A program made the position numbers and the translations under genes. The notes under the pieces were generated by a model that had not been told where the DNA came from, did not search any database, and saw nothing but the letters and a program-made list of their open reading frames with translations. 37,723 nucleotides of DNA from positions 1 to 37,723 of the forward strand of contig CAJJCG010000085.1 in assembly GCA_905182615.1 (NCBI GenBank). Reading direction: 5' to 3'. The stretch is from Alphaproteobacteria bacterium UBA2964. GTDB lineage: Bacteria > Pseudomonadota > Alphaproteobacteria > MPNO01 > UBA2964. Positions 16,611 to 26,072 of this stretch are shown here, piece after piece. How positions within the stretch are numbered: the first letter of the stretch is position 1; every line of letters starts with the position of its first letter.

Positions 16611-17965
16611 TCCGTCCCCACCTTTTGTTTCTTACGCAATATCGCTGTGACCGAAGTTTCAGTTCGAAAAATAGCGCGGGCGGCGGCGTTAACCTCATCA
16701 ACTGTGACCGCTTTTATACGATCCGGCCATGATTCAACGTCGGCGATTGTGCGGCCAGTCGATAACGCCCGCCCGATGATATTCGGTGCAACGCGCAATG
16801 AGTCTCTAGCGTAAACAGCGCTCGCCATCATGGACTTCACAGCCCGCTTAATTTCTTTTTCCGAAACGCCGTCTTTTAAAAGCTTTTTCACCTCAGCCTG
16901 CAACGCCGCCTCAACCTTCTCGAGTGACACTCCAGGGCGTGGGGAAGCTGAAAGACCAAACCTCCCATAGTCCAGCGCATCAGCGCTAAACCAAGCCCCA
17001 GCATTGGAAGCTATACCCTGATCAACCACCAAGCTTCGGTATAGCTGCGCTGTCGTGCCCCCACCAAAAATTTCAGCTAGAACGAGCAAGGCATAGGCTT
17101 GATTTCCTTTGGCTGTCGCATAGGACGACGCCAGGTAGGTTTGCGATATACTGGGCTGCCCGACCCGGCGGCTAGCCATCTCAACCCGTCTGCCAGCCCG
17201 ATGCGGCGGCTCTGTTATTCGGTTTCGAACGATCTTCCGACCGCGAGGAATAACTCCATAATATTTCTCGGCAAGCGGCTTTAGTTCTTTTGCATCTACA
17301 TCACCAGCAACAATCAAAATTGCATTATTGGGGACGTAATACCGCCTGTAAAAATCGAGTGCATCATTGGTTGTGAGTTGTTCAATCTCGTGCTTCCAAC
17401 CGATCACCGGAATTTTATAAGGATGATTCAAAAACAGGGCAGCTCGTGATGCCTCCCAAAGCTGCGAGCTGGGATTATTGTCGGTTCGCGAGCGACGTTC
17501 TTCCAGAACAACATCGCGTTCCGGCAGTACTTCTGCATCGGTCAGCACCAAATTACGCATCCGGTCAGCCTCGAGGCGCATCACAAGCCCGAGCTTATCT
17601 CGTGCAACGGTCTGGAAATAAGCTGTGTAATCCTGAGCGGTGAAAGCATTATCGCTCCCGCCATGACGCGCAATGATTTTGGAAAACTCTCCAGGAGGAA
17701 CCAATTTGGTTCCCTTAAACATAAGGTGTTCAAAGAAATGCGCGATGCCTGACTTTCCACGAGGCTCGTCAGCTGCACCGGTCTTGTACCAAACCATATG
17801 CGCAACCACAGGGGCACGGCGGTTCGGTATCACCACGACCTGCATACCGTTCTTCAGCACAAAGCTTTCGGAATTAAAGACCGCCGCGGATGACGGTGTC
17901 GCGAATACCGTTACCAATACCGTTGCGATGCCAAATACTGCCGTCAGTAGCCTTAGTGGAACCAC
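16607..17965 (-). CDS. M16 family zinc metallopeptidase, catalytic subunit
   Basis: The product (452 residues from this start) has a signal-anchor or signal peptide (VPLRLLTAVFGIATVLVTVF) and the inverted zinc motif H76-F-F-E-H80. The distal zinc ligand lies near Glu156 in the VVLEERR segment, about 76 residues on, as in pitrilysin and processing-peptidase relatives. It should be a periplasmic peptidase. The GTG at 17963-17965 is preferred since GGAG lies nine bases before it; an in-frame TTG at 17978-17980 would add five residues. It pairs with the inactive M16 chain directly downstream and continues the leftward block bamF, lspA, ileS, ribF. Confidence 0.92.
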   Translation of the reverse strand: MVPLRLLTAVFGIATVLVTVFATPSSAAVFNSESFVLKNGMQVVVIPNRRAPVVAHMVWYKTGAADEPRGKSGIAHFFEHLMFKGTKLVPPGEFSKIIARHGGSDNAFTAQDYTAYFQTVARDKLGLVMRLEADRMRNLVLTDAEVLPERDVVLEERRSRTDNNPSSQLWEASRAALFLNHPYKIPVIGWKHEIEQLTTNDALDFYRRYYVPNNAILIVAGDVDAKELKPLAEKYYGVIPRGRKIVRNRITEPPHRAGRRVEMASRRVGQPSISQTYLASSYATAKGNQAYALLVLAEIFGGGTTAQLYRSLVVDQGIASNAGAWFSADALDYGRFGLSASPRPGVSLEKVEAALQAEVKKLLKDGVSEKEIKRAVKSMMASAVYARDSLRVAPNIIGRALSTGRTIADVESWPDRIKAVTVDEVNAAARAIFRTETSVTAILRKKQKVGTD

Positions 17966-18070
17966 GTCTAGGGTCTCCAATTCCGTTACCTTAGGCTATA
18001 TGGATAATACACCGGCCATTACAAGCCCGTATTTCTCAACTCTTAGTGACCATGATTATCTGACGGCACA

Positions 18071-18649
18071 TCAGAAAATACCTTCAAGCCAACCTTTTTT
18101 CTTCCGGGTAATCACCGGCACTTCGCCCTTGGTGATTGAGTCGCCCTGCGCCGTAACCTGTTGTATACGCTTGGATTCCTTCGTGGCATCTAAAATTTTT
18201 CCCGGTTTTTCCGGGCCCTGCCAGAAAATCACTTTTTTGAGAACGCTCTTATTCGCATCGACCAACGCCCCGCTTTCAACATTGACCTGCTGTCTAATCG
18301 ACGGATCAGCATTCAAGGCACCTGCTCGCTTCAGAAATGCGACTTCACTGCTCGAAAACTTTCCAGACGTAACGGCGCCCGCCTGTCCGCTCCTACCTGA
18401 ATTGCGCAGCAAAATACTACGGGCTTTACTAGTCGGGGTCGTTTCCTGCGGCCTTGCAGCACCGGGCTTTGGAGAGCGTAAACCATATTGTGGCGGAATA
18501 CTCAGCGGCGCCCGGGTAACAATGGCGAATTCATCCGGCGCCTGTTTCGTCAGCCCAATAACCTCTTGGGCGTTTTCACACCCACCTAGGCCGATAGCGC
18601 CAATTATTAATCCCATTAGGGCGGGCAAAACTGACTTCTTCGTATTCAT
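18071..18649 (-). CDS. BamF-like outer-membrane lipoprotein (DUF3035)
   Basis: The 192-residue product has a lipoprotein signal with lipobox L-G-G-C24 (MNTKKSVLPALMGLIIGAIG before it). The conserved segment APDEFAIVTRAPLSIPPQYG with LRSPKP after it is the hallmark of DUF3035, the family assigned to BamF, which stands in for BamC in the beta-barrel assembly complex of alphaproteobacteria. The rest is low-complexity and likely disordered. It lies 35 bases after lspA, the peptidase that would process it, and ahead of the M16 pair, an order common in this class. The BamF role is by family membership. Confidence 0.82.
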   Translation of the reverse strand: MNTKKSVLPALMGLIIGAIGLGGCENAQEVIGLTKQAPDEFAIVTRAPLSIPPQYGLRSPKPGAARPQETTPTSKARSILLRNSGRSGQAGAVTSGKFSSSEVAFLKRAGALNADPSIRQQVNVESGALVDANKSVLKKVIFWQGPEKPGKILDATKESKRIQQVTAQGDSITKGEVPVITRKKKGWLEGIF

Positions 18650-18684
18650 GCGACGTAATCCGTATCCTGTCCGACACTCTATAT

Positions 18685-19167
18685 TTAAGTGTTTTCGGGT
18701 TTCGATTTCAAGGAGTCCAGTATTAATAGTATCACACCAATGGTGATCGCGGAGTCTGCAATATTAAAAGCTGGCCAATGCCAGCCACCGACGTGAAAAT
18801 CGAGAAAATCAACTACCGCGCCAAATCGTATACGATCAATAACATTGCCAACCGCTCCGCCAATCACCAGAGCCAGCGCCACGGCGAGCAAAGTTTCGTG
18901 GACCCGCCACATCCAAATCGCCAGCGCGATCGAAATCAAGATCGCAAAAACAATTAAGGCGATGCTCGCCCAACCTGGGGCGTCGCTAAAAATTCCGAAA
19001 CTGGCGCCACGATTATGAACCAAGACAAGGTCGAAGAAGCTAGTCACGGGAATAATGCGAGGCGGTACCATAGTGACATTCAAGATCCACCACTTGCTCA
19101 GCTGATCAAAGAGAATAGTCAGAAGGGCGATAAGTGTCCCTGCTCGGGTTGGTCCCATTTGCATCAT
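18685..19167 (-). CDS. lspA: Lipoprotein signal peptidase (signal peptidase II)
   Basis: The 160-residue inner-membrane aspartyl peptidase has four transmembrane helices. The two catalytic aspartates are visible: Asp120 in FGAVVDFLDF and Asp138 in AFNIADSAI. The conserved NRGASFG and GGAVGNVIDR motifs are present. It cleaves prolipoproteins before the lipid-modified cysteine. It starts 12 bases after ileS and precedes a lipoprotein gene. The exact start among Met1, Met2 and Met4 is uncertain. Confidence 0.95.
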   Translation of the reverse strand: MMQMGPTRAGTLIALLTILFDQLSKWWILNVTMVPPRIIPVTSFFDLVLVHNRGASFGIFSDAPGWASIALIVFAILISIALAIWMWRVHETLLAVALALVIGGAVGNVIDRIRFGAVVDFLDFHVGGWHWPAFNIADSAITIGVILLILDSLKSKPENT

Positions 19168-19179
19168 CGACTGGTTGAT

Positions 19180-22002
19180 TTATGCGGCCACGGGAGTATC
19201 ACCGACTGCGGATGCACAACGGCCACATAAGTCCTTATGAACTTCATGAGCACCTACTTCCGGCAAAACCTTCCAGCAACGACCGCATTTTTCACCATCG
19301 GCGGGAGTAATCACCACTCGTATATCCGCAACCTCAGAAATCAAGAACGCGTCGGCCGGCGCCTCACCATCATCGAAACAGGCCGACGACGTAATACATA
19401 AATCGGCTAAATCAACTTCTGTCAGTGCCGCCTGATAGGCAGCTGATGCGAAAACAGTTGCGCCAGCGCCGAGACTTGATCCAATCCGTTTCTCCGAGCG
19501 TTCAATTTCAAGGGCGCCGGTAACAACACGTCTCAGATTACGGACAAGTTGCCATTTCTCCGCTAACGCCTCATCCCGCCACTCAGCGGGAATTTCAGGG
19601 AATTGTCTCAGATGAATACTGCCGTCATCTGCCTCTTCCGGGAAACGTGTCAGCCACGCCTCTTCAGCTGTGAACGGAATGATCGGCGCGAGCCACGCTG
19701 TGAGAGACATATAAAGTTGATCCAGCACGGTCCGAGCAGCTCGACGATCGAGGCTGTCTACTGGGTCGCAATAAAGCGTATCTTTCCGCATATCGAAATA
19801 AAATGATGATAGCTCCACCGCACAAAAATTATGCAGCGCGGTAAACATCGCGTGGAAATCATATTTTGCGCAGCAATTACGAACCAGCACATCAAGCTCG
19901 GCCAAACGATGCAGAACAAATCTCTCAAGCTCTGGCATGTTTTGGACTTCAACACGCTCACTCTCTTCAAATTCGTGTAGATTGCCAAGCAGGTACCGAA
20001 ATGTATTACGCAGTCGGCGGTAGGCATCTGCCTGATGTTTGATGATTTCAGGCCCGATCTTAAGGTCCTCAGAATAGTCAGAAGCGACGACCCAAATTCT
20101 CAAAATATCGGCGCCAAAGTTTTTGATAATTTCCTGCGGCGCAACGGTATTGCCCTGCGATTTTGACATTTTCACGCCTTTCTCGGCGAGAACAAAACCG
20201 TGCGTCAAAACACCTTCGTAAGGTGCCCGACCACGGGTGCCACAGGATTCGAGCAAAGACGAATGGAACCAACCACGGTGCTGGTCAGAACCTTCGAGGT
20301 AAAGAGTCGCCGGCCACTCAAGGTCATCGCGATCTTCCAGGACAAAATTGTGCGTCGAGCCCGAATCAAACCAGACATCTAGAATATCAAAAATCTGTTC
20401 GTAATCGTCAGGATTGTAGTCATCCCCAAGGAAACGGGCGGGGTCGCTCGCAAACCAGCAATCAGCGCCCTCCTGCTCCACAGTTTCCGCAATCCTGTTC
20501 ATCACGGCTTCGTCGCGCAGCGGCTCACCCGTCTCCTTGCTTACAAAGACAGTGATCGGCACACCCCAGGCACGCTGGCGCGACACGCACCAGTCTGGCC
20601 GGCTGGAAATCATACCCTGAAGTCGATTTTTACCGCTTGCTGGATAAAATTCTGTCTCATCGATCGCCGCGAGTGCTTTTGCGCGTAGATCGTTGGTTTC
20701 CATCGAAATGAACCATTGTGGTGTCGTCCGATAGATCAAAGGTGCCTTCGATCGCCAGCTATGCGGATAAGAATGCACGAGTGTATCGCTGGCAATAAGA
20801 TCGCCTGCTGCAGTCAACGCCTCCTTGACAGGACCATCCGCCTTATAGACATGTTGTCCGGCAAATAGCGGAACGTGCTGGTAATAACAGCCATTTCCTT
20901 CAACGGTTCGCGGGACTTCAATCCCGTAAGCCTGCCCAACGATGAAATCCTCAACACCATGACCCGGTGCTGTATGGACCAGCCCGGTGCCATCCTCTTC
21001 GGTCACATGGTCTCCTGGCAGGAGCGGCACATCGAAATCGTACCCTTTGCCATGCAACGGGTGATGACAAATCGTCCCCTGCAGATCAGCGCCCTTGATG
21101 TGAATAATCGTTTTTGAGTCTCCGACTCCACAGGCCGCCATAACACCCGCAGCAAGAGAGTCAGCGACAAGCAATTTGTCGCCAGCCTTCAGCGTTCCAT
21201 TTTCACCGGGATCAACAATTTCTACGACGGCGTACTCAAGGTCGTCCCCGAAGGCGATCGCCCGATTGCCAGGAATGGTCCAAGGTGTTGTCGTCCAGAT
21301 AACTGCATAGACATCTTTAAGGGCATCAATGTCAGTGTTAACGATGGGAAATCTAACCCAAATCTGAGTCGATTTATGATCGTGGTATTCAACCTCGGCT
21401 TCAGCCAGTGCCGTTTTCTCAACCGGTGACCACATAACCGGTTTTTCACCGCGAAACAGGCCACCATTTAGAAGGAACTTGCCAAGTTCCCGGACAATGC
21501 GGCCTTCGGCTTTATACGCCATCGTTGTATAGGGACTTTTCCAATCACCAATGACACCAAGACGTTGGAATTCTTCAGACTGCACGCCGATCCAATGACC
21601 CGCAAAATCTCGACATTCCTGGCGAAAGTCTGCTACCGGGACCTCGTCTTTATCTTTGCCGTCCTTGCGGTATTTTTCTTCGATCTTCCACTCGATCGGC
21701 AAACCGTGACAATCCCAACCCGGAACATAATTAGCATCCTTGCCGAGCATTTGCTGAGAACGATTAATGACGTCCTTGAGAATCTTGTTCAGAGCATGGC
21801 CAATATGCAGATTGCCGTTCGCATAAGGAGGGCCATCATGCAGGATAAATTTTTCTCTGCCCTTGGATTCTTCGCGAAGCCGATGGTAGAGATCTATTTT
21901 TTGCCAACGCGCCAGCGTTTCGGGTTCACGTTCCGGCAAAGATCCCCGCATGGGAAAATCTGTGGTCGGTAAAAAGACGGTGGATTTATAATCAGCACTC
22001 AT
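19180..22002 (-). CDS. ileS: Isoleucyl-tRNA synthetase
   Basis: The 940-residue class Ia synthetase has the HIGH motif at 66-69 (NLHIGHALNK), the editing CP1 domain in the middle, and KMSKS (VKMSKSQGN) near residue 611. A C-terminal zinc-finger-like end carries four cysteines (C-G-R-C ... C-G-R-C). That layout is the bacterial type 1 enzyme, typically mupirocin-sensitive. It overlaps ribF by four bases (ATGA) and is followed closely by lspA, the conserved ribF-ileS-lspA order. Confidence 0.97.
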   Translation of the reverse strand: MSADYKSTVFLPTTDFPMRGSLPEREPETLARWQKIDLYHRLREESKGREKFILHDGPPYANGNLHIGHALNKILKDVINRSQQMLGKDANYVPGWDCHGLPIEWKIEEKYRKDGKDKDEVPVADFRQECRDFAGHWIGVQSEEFQRLGVIGDWKSPYTTMAYKAEGRIVRELGKFLLNGGLFRGEKPVMWSPVEKTALAEAEVEYHDHKSTQIWVRFPIVNTDIDALKDVYAVIWTTTPWTIPGNRAIAFGDDLEYAVVEIVDPGENGTLKAGDKLLVADSLAAGVMAACGVGDSKTIIHIKGADLQGTICHHPLHGKGYDFDVPLLPGDHVTEEDGTGLVHTAPGHGVEDFIVGQAYGIEVPRTVEGNGCYYQHVPLFAGQHVYKADGPVKEALTAAGDLIASDTLVHSYPHSWRSKAPLIYRTTPQWFISMETNDLRAKALAAIDETEFYPASGKNRLQGMISSRPDWCVSRQRAWGVPITVFVSKETGEPLRDEAVMNRIAETVEQEGADCWFASDPARFLGDDYNPDDYEQIFDILDVWFDSGSTHNFVLEDRDDLEWPATLYLEGSDQHRGWFHSSLLESCGTRGRAPYEGVLTHGFVLAEKGVKMSKSQGNTVAPQEIIKNFGADILRIWVVASDYSEDLKIGPEIIKHQADAYRRLRNTFRYLLGNLHEFEESERVEVQNMPELERFVLHRLAELDVLVRNCCAKYDFHAMFTALHNFCAVELSSFYFDMRKDTLYCDPVDSLDRRAARTVLDQLYMSLTAWLAPIIPFTAEEAWLTRFPEEADDGSIHLRQFPEIPAEWRDEALAEKWQLVRNLRRVVTGALEIERSEKRIGSSLGAGATVFASAAYQAALTEVDLADLCITSSACFDDGEAPADAFLISEVADIRVVITPADGEKCGRCWKVLPEVGAHEVHKDLCGRCASAVGDTPVAA

Positions 22003-23015
22003 CGTTCATTTCCAGCTTCAGCAATTTGCCTGGGTGTCGTGATATCATCGCGAGCCGCAGCGTCAAGGATTTCTCGCGCGACCACACAATCGGCTGCAAT
22101 TTGGGCTTTGATTGCTTCAAAGCCATCAAACTTCATTTCAGGGCGAATAAACTCCACAAACGCGACGCGCAAAATTTTGCCATACAAATCATCATCAAAA
22201 TCAAAGAGATGCGTTTCAACCGTAATCCCCTCACCGTCAAAAGTCGGGCGACGCCCTACATTGACCACCGCCTTGTGCCAAACAGTATCAGGACCGTCTG
22301 TCACTCCGACCCAAACGGCATAAACGCCGAGTGCTGGCATAACATAAGAACCCGGATCAACATTCGCGGTAGGAAAACCAATTTGACGACCTCTCTGATC
22401 GCCGGTCATAACCTCGCCTTCGATTTCCCAGGCTCGACCAAGCAGTTCGGCGGTCTCACGTGGCCGACCTTCCTGAATATGCTTACGTATTACAGTAGAC
22501 GAATAGGTTGTACCGTCCTCAGCCTGTACAGCAGGCACAATGGTGACGCTAAAACCATGTTCCGCACCACCTTGCTCAAGAAGGCTGACATCGCCTTTCC
22601 GGCCTTTTCCAAATACGAAATCATATCCGGCGACGATATGGCGGGCACCAAGCCCATCAACCAGCACATCTTCGATAAACTTAGTTGCTTCCAGGGACGA
22701 AAAACTCGGATCAAACGGCATTACATAATGAATATCCGTTCCCAATGCCTCTATATGCCGCGATTTAGCACCGCCGGGCGTCATTTCGAAAAGCGGAGTA
22801 TCGGCTTGAAAATACCGGCGAGGATGCGGATCAAACGTCATTGCCGCCGACGAAACGCCCAATGATTTCGCGATTTCCATCATCTCGCTAATAACGGTCT
22901 GATGGCCACGATGAACGCCATCGAAATTACCGAGGGCTATGGCCGCTCCCTTGTCCGATTCCAGCAGGTCTGAATATGTCCGAATAATACGCATGATGGC
23001 CGTTGTCGTACTCAT
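21999..23015 (-). CDS. ribF: Bifunctional riboflavin kinase / FAD synthetase
   Basis: The 338-residue product has an N-terminal nucleotidyl-transferase domain (ALGNFDGVHRGHQ, then FDPHPRRYF) and a C-terminal riboflavin-kinase domain (RGRQIGFPTANV, VVNVGRRPTFDG, ETHLFDFDDDLYG). It converts riboflavin to FMN and FAD. FMN is also the precursor of the prFMN cofactor required by the UbiD enzymes, though that link is general. The ATG at 23015 follows GGACG; an internal Met8 is possible. It is the first gene of the ileS-lspA block. Confidence 0.95.
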   Translation of the reverse strand: MSTTTAIMRIIRTYSDLLESDKGAAIALGNFDGVHRGHQTVISEMMEIAKSLGVSSAAMTFDPHPRRYFQADTPLFEMTPGGAKSRHIEALGTDIHYVMPFDPSFSSLEATKFIEDVLVDGLGARHIVAGYDFVFGKGRKGDVSLLEQGGAEHGFSVTIVPAVQAEDGTTYSSTVIRKHIQEGRPRETAELLGRAWEIEGEVMTGDQRGRQIGFPTANVDPGSYVMPALGVYAVWVGVTDGPDTVWHKAVVNVGRRPTFDGEGITVETHLFDFDDDLYGKILRVAFVEFIRPEMKFDGFEAIKAQIAADCVVAREILDAAARDDITTPRQIAEAGNER

Positions 23016-23206
23016 CAGCGTCCATCAAGTCAAACGGCAAGTAACGCAAATAAAATCTGTGATAATAGCCAAACAGGGCGTCATTTCTCATCCCCACATC
23101 AACTTTACCCTGCGTTAATCCTAACAAGGCACAATAAGTACCGAATCCGGATTTGCTCGTTCAGGCAACAAAACCCGTTCTAATTCGTAGAAAAAGGGAA
23201 GGAATT

Positions 23207-23455
23207 GTGCGAAATCTAGGCACCTGGGCACCGCCAAACCGCAGCATGCCGAAGATTACAAAAATTCGCGAATACGCCCAGGTAAAGATGAGCGACGGCT
23301 CTATCTTGACCGGGTACGTCTTTGTTGAAGCAACGTCTCGTATTCAGGACGTTCTTAACGGCGCTACCCAGTTCATTCCCTTTATCGACGAGAATGAAGT
23401 CACTCTGTTACTGAACAAGGCTTCAATTGCACATCTTCGTCCGTTCGACGCTTAG
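23207..23455 (+). CDS. Small conserved-looking protein of unknown function
   Basis: This is an 82-residue soluble protein with a central beta-rich segment, REYAQVKMSDGSILTGYVFV, then EATSRIQDVLNGATQFIPFI and LLLNKASIAHLRP. The pattern (strand, Gly turn, strand, then a short helix before D-V-L-N and F-I-P-F) looks like a small barrel that might bind a nucleotide or ligand, but I do not recognise the family with certainty. The GTG start is chosen for the strong GGGAAGGA just upstream; an in-frame TTG at 23153 gives 18 more residues without such a site. It sits 46 bases before the broken diguanylate cyclase gene on the same strand, so a link to c-di-GMP signalling is possible but unproven. Confidence 0.6.
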   Translation: MRNLGTWAPPNRSMPKITKIREYAQVKMSDGSILTGYVFVEATSRIQDVLNGATQFIPFIDENEVTLLLNKASIAHLRPFDA

Positions 23456-23501
23456 TATGTTGTCACCACAAACTAACCAACAACTCGATTGGCGGTGAAG
23501 C

Positions 23502-24554
23502 TTGATATATTCAGAACCCACACACAAAGCAGCCAAAATAGCTCAGCAGGTGATGGAAGAGTTGACTGACGAGAGCATTGCGCACAATCCGCAAAATTTT
23601 ACTATTTGGTTTGATCACCTTTCAGGCCGAAATCCCGCTCTCATGAGATTCATTGATCGTGCCAAAGAGAAAGGGGTCGAGTTCTCGCCGGAGCGATTGC
23701 AGGAAATTTACACTCGTTTCATCACGTCGACAGACAATAACGTTGATCCAGTTGAATGGAACCAGCGTATAGTAGATGTCGCTTCAAAAATCACCACAGC
23801 TCTCGGCGATATTGGTGACGGTATATAAAAATATGGAGCGGCCCTCGAAGATTTTTCAGGCCATTTAAGTGGCACGGCAAGTAGTGCAGATCTAACCAAT
23901 TTAATCTCAGGTATTCTCTCCGAAACCAAATCGATGGATGGGCAGGTCAATAATCTTCAAGGTCGCGTCCGTGAATCCAGCGACGAACTGGAAGCATTAC
24001 GGCGCGAGCTTGCCGAAACCAAGCGGGAGGCCATGACCGACAAGCTTATCGGCCTGGCCAACCGGCGCTGCTTCGACGAATCACTGCTCCAGCTGACAAC
24101 TGAGGCCCGCGATAGTCGAGAACCTCTGTCGATCGCCCTATGCGACGTCGACCATTTCAAGAATTTTAACGACACTCACGGGCATCAGGTTGGCGATCAG
24201 GTTCTGCGCCTCGTCGGCAGAATCCTTTTCTAAAACGTTAAGGGCAGTGACCTTCCAGCGCGCTATGGCGGCGAGGAATTTGTTATTATTTTACCAGAAA
24301 CGCCGCTCAAAGGCGCTTCAATCGTTGCCGACCACCTGCGCGAGAAACTTGCCCGCCGCAAACTTGCCCGCAAGGGAACTGATGACACCTGCGGAAAAGT
24401 CACAATGTCCGTTGGTTTCACCGAATATATCTTCGGTGAAAACATGGAAGGACTCATCGAACGCGCCGACGGGCTGCTTTACAAAGCAAAACAAGAAGGT
24501 CGCAACCGTATCTGCGCTTCCTTGGCGCAGCTTGGGCTCAAAAAAGCCAGATAG
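23502..24554 (+). pseudogene. GGDEF diguanylate cyclase gene interrupted by two in-frame TAA codons
   Basis: One reading frame encodes about 350 residues of a cytosolic GGDEF protein but holds TAA at 23826-23828 and 24231-24233; there is no frameshift. The N-terminal part (IYSEPTHKAAKIAQQVMEEL; NPQNFTIWFDHLSGRNPAL) is a helical domain common in alphaproteobacterial cyclases, followed by a coiled-coil linker (LQGRVRESSDELEALRRELA) and the GGDEF domain. In the GGDEF domain, DKLIGLANRR, CDVDHFKNFNDTHGHQVGDQ and, past the second stop, RYGGEEF with FGENMEGLIERADGLLYKAK are intact. The I-site RxxD reads KGSD, so feedback inhibition may be lost. Active-site residues survive, so decay appears recent. 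Separate short products or sequencing error are the alternatives. Confidence 0.82.
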
Positions 24555-24630
24555 CCGAACCGCAAGCCGCTCTTAGTTATGACCGCATTCAGTTGCTAAG
24601 TACGGCCCCCACGGACAATATTGCGTAAGC

Positions 24631-25359
24631 ATGATTGTACTTTTCACTGATTTCGGTCCGTCAGGTCCTTACGTTGGCCAAATGCGCACTGCCATCGCAA
24701 AATACGCGCCCAGTGAAATCGCAATAGACCTCTTGTCTGATGCCCCAGCATTCAACCCCAAAGCCTCAGCCTATCTATTAGCCGCCCTCGCACCGGATTT
24801 TCCCGACGGTGCGATATTTCTATGTGTCGTCGACCCCGGTGTCGGTGGTGATCGGTTACCGCTCATCGTAAAAGCCAAAAATCAAGTATTTATCGGACCC
24901 GACAACGGGCTATTCTCAATTGTGGCCCGACGTTCCTCGACAGCATCAGTACAAAAAATAACTTGGAAACCAGATTATCTATCGGCAAGTTTTCACGGGA
25001 GGGATCTTTTCGCGCCAGTCGCAGCAATGATCTCGACCGGAAAAACAGACATCAGCGAACCTATATCGAAGGACACGCTGGCAAAGCCAGACTGGCCCGA
25101 CGACCTGAAATCCATCATCTATATCGATCATTTTGGAAACGCGATGACAGGAATTCGGGCCAAAACATTATCAGCCACTACCAGGCTCGAATGGTGCGGA
25201 AATAAGTTTTCCTATGCCAAAACATTTTCTAGCGTGGAATCCGGCGCCGCATTCTGGTACGAAAACGCCAACGGGCTTGCTGAAATCTCGATTAATCAGG
25301 GACGAGCCGACGACCTCGGTTTGGCCGTCGGCGAACCTATATCAATTTTGGCGCCCTAG
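24631..25359 (+). CDS. S-adenosyl-L-methionine hydrolase (DUF62/SAM hydroxide adenosyltransferase family)
   Basis: The 242-residue product carries the hallmark motifs of the family that includes fluorinase and chlorinase: [14 protein letters not shown] at the N-terminus, [21 protein letters not shown], and [13 protein letters not shown] in the N-terminal half, then a C-terminal barrel ([27 protein letters not shown]). Common members use activated water to split SAM to adenosine and methionine. It is shorter than fluorinases (about 300 residues), so a hydrolase is more likely than a halogenase. It lies 26 bases before psd, whose ribosome site follows its stop. The physiological reason for destroying SAM here is unknown. 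Confidence 0.87.
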   Translation: MIVLFTDFGPSGPYVGQMRTAIAKYAPSEIAIDLLSDAPAFNPKASAYLLAALAPDFPDGAIFLCVVDPGVGGDRLPLIVKAKNQVFIGPDNGLFSIVARRSSTASVQKITWKPDYLSASFHGRDLFAPVAAMISTGKTDISEPISKDTLAKPDWPDDLKSIIYIDHFGNAMTGIRAKTLSATTRLEWCGNKFSYAKTFSSVESGAAFWYENANGLAEISINQGRADDLGLAVGEPISILAP

Positions 25360-25385
25360 TAACCGCTACTTTCACTGGAGTGAAC

Positions 25386-26072
25386 GTGTCCACGATACCA
25401 CCCATCAAGATCAGGCCAGAGGGCCGCCCCTTTATCGCCATTTTCGTTGTCATAGCGATTATTTTGTTCACCGTTGCCCAATGGCTGGGCTGTATTGGTG
25501 TCATTCTAATTGGTTGGTGCATGTATTTCTTCCGCGATCCTGATCGCGTTACGCCCAGAGAAACCGGCCTGGTGATTAGCCCAGCTGATGGCGTCATCCA
25601 AATGGTAACCGACGCTGCGCCACCTCCGGAATTGGATATGGGTGATGCCCCGATGAGACGGGTTAGCGTTTTCATGAACGTCTTCGACTGTCACGTAAAT
25701 CGTAGCCCGTTGGACGGCCAGGTCGTTAAAAATGCCTACCGGCCAGGAAAGTTTTTAAATGCGTCTCTTAATAAGGCCAGCGAGCATAACGAACGTCGTT
25801 CGATGACTATTCGCACTGATTATGGTCTCGATATCGCCGTTGTGCAGATTGCCGGGCTGGTTGCCCGCCGGATCATCTGTTGGACAGACGAAGGAAAAAC
25901 ACTCCGTACAGGCGAACGATATGGCATGATCCGCTTTGGTAGCCGCGTCGACGTCTATTTGCCAATAGGCACGCGCGTTCTGGCAATTCCAGGCCAGCGG
26001 GCTGTCGCAGGAGAAACCCCGCTCGCTCAACTGGACGACAGCCAAGACGACCGAAAAGGAGAATGGCGCTAA
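25386..26072 (+). CDS. psd: Phosphatidylserine decarboxylase proenzyme (short form)
   Basis: The 228-residue product has two N-terminal membrane helices (about 16-48), [23 protein letters not shown], and the self-cleavage site F184-G-S in [10 protein letters not shown], where Ser186 becomes the pyruvoyl prosthetic group. It makes phosphatidylethanolamine from phosphatidylserine in the inner membrane. The GTG at 25386 has GGAG five bases before it; a GTG at 25380 lies inside that site. The following pssA starts on the last base of its stop (TAATG), giving coupled synthesis of the two consecutive enzymes. Confidence 0.93.
   Translation: MSTIPPIKIRPEGRPFIAIFVVIAIILFTVAQWLGCIGVILIGWCMYFFRDPDRVTPRETGLVISPADGVIQMVTDAAPPPELDMGDAPMRRVSVFMNVFDCHVNRSPLDGQVVKNAYRPGKFLNASLNKASEHNERRSMTIRTDYGLDIAVVQIAGLVARRIICWTDEGKTLRTGERYGMIRFGSRVDVYLPIGTRVLAIPGQRAVAGETPLAQLDDSQDDRKGEWR

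Noticed and set aside
17673-18746. Plus-strand 357-residue frame opposite the M16 and BamF-like genes
   Set aside because: It crosses two well-supported minus-strand genes and the gap between them; its composition is Ser/Thr/Pro-rich as expected for a shadow frame.
20163-20555. Plus-strand frames within ileS
   Set aside because: Antisense to the ileS catalytic core, rich in Arg/Ser/Pro, with no family signal.
23016-23206. tRNA or small RNA in the gap upstream of ribF
   Set aside because: No cloverleaf, TTCGA-type T-loop context or terminator was found by eye.
23502-24554. Stop-codon reassignment (TAA read as an amino acid) to explain the broken cyclase
   Set aside because: TAA is used as a normal stop by intact genes in this window (for example psd and the TauE/SafE gene), and another remnant is broken by TAG.
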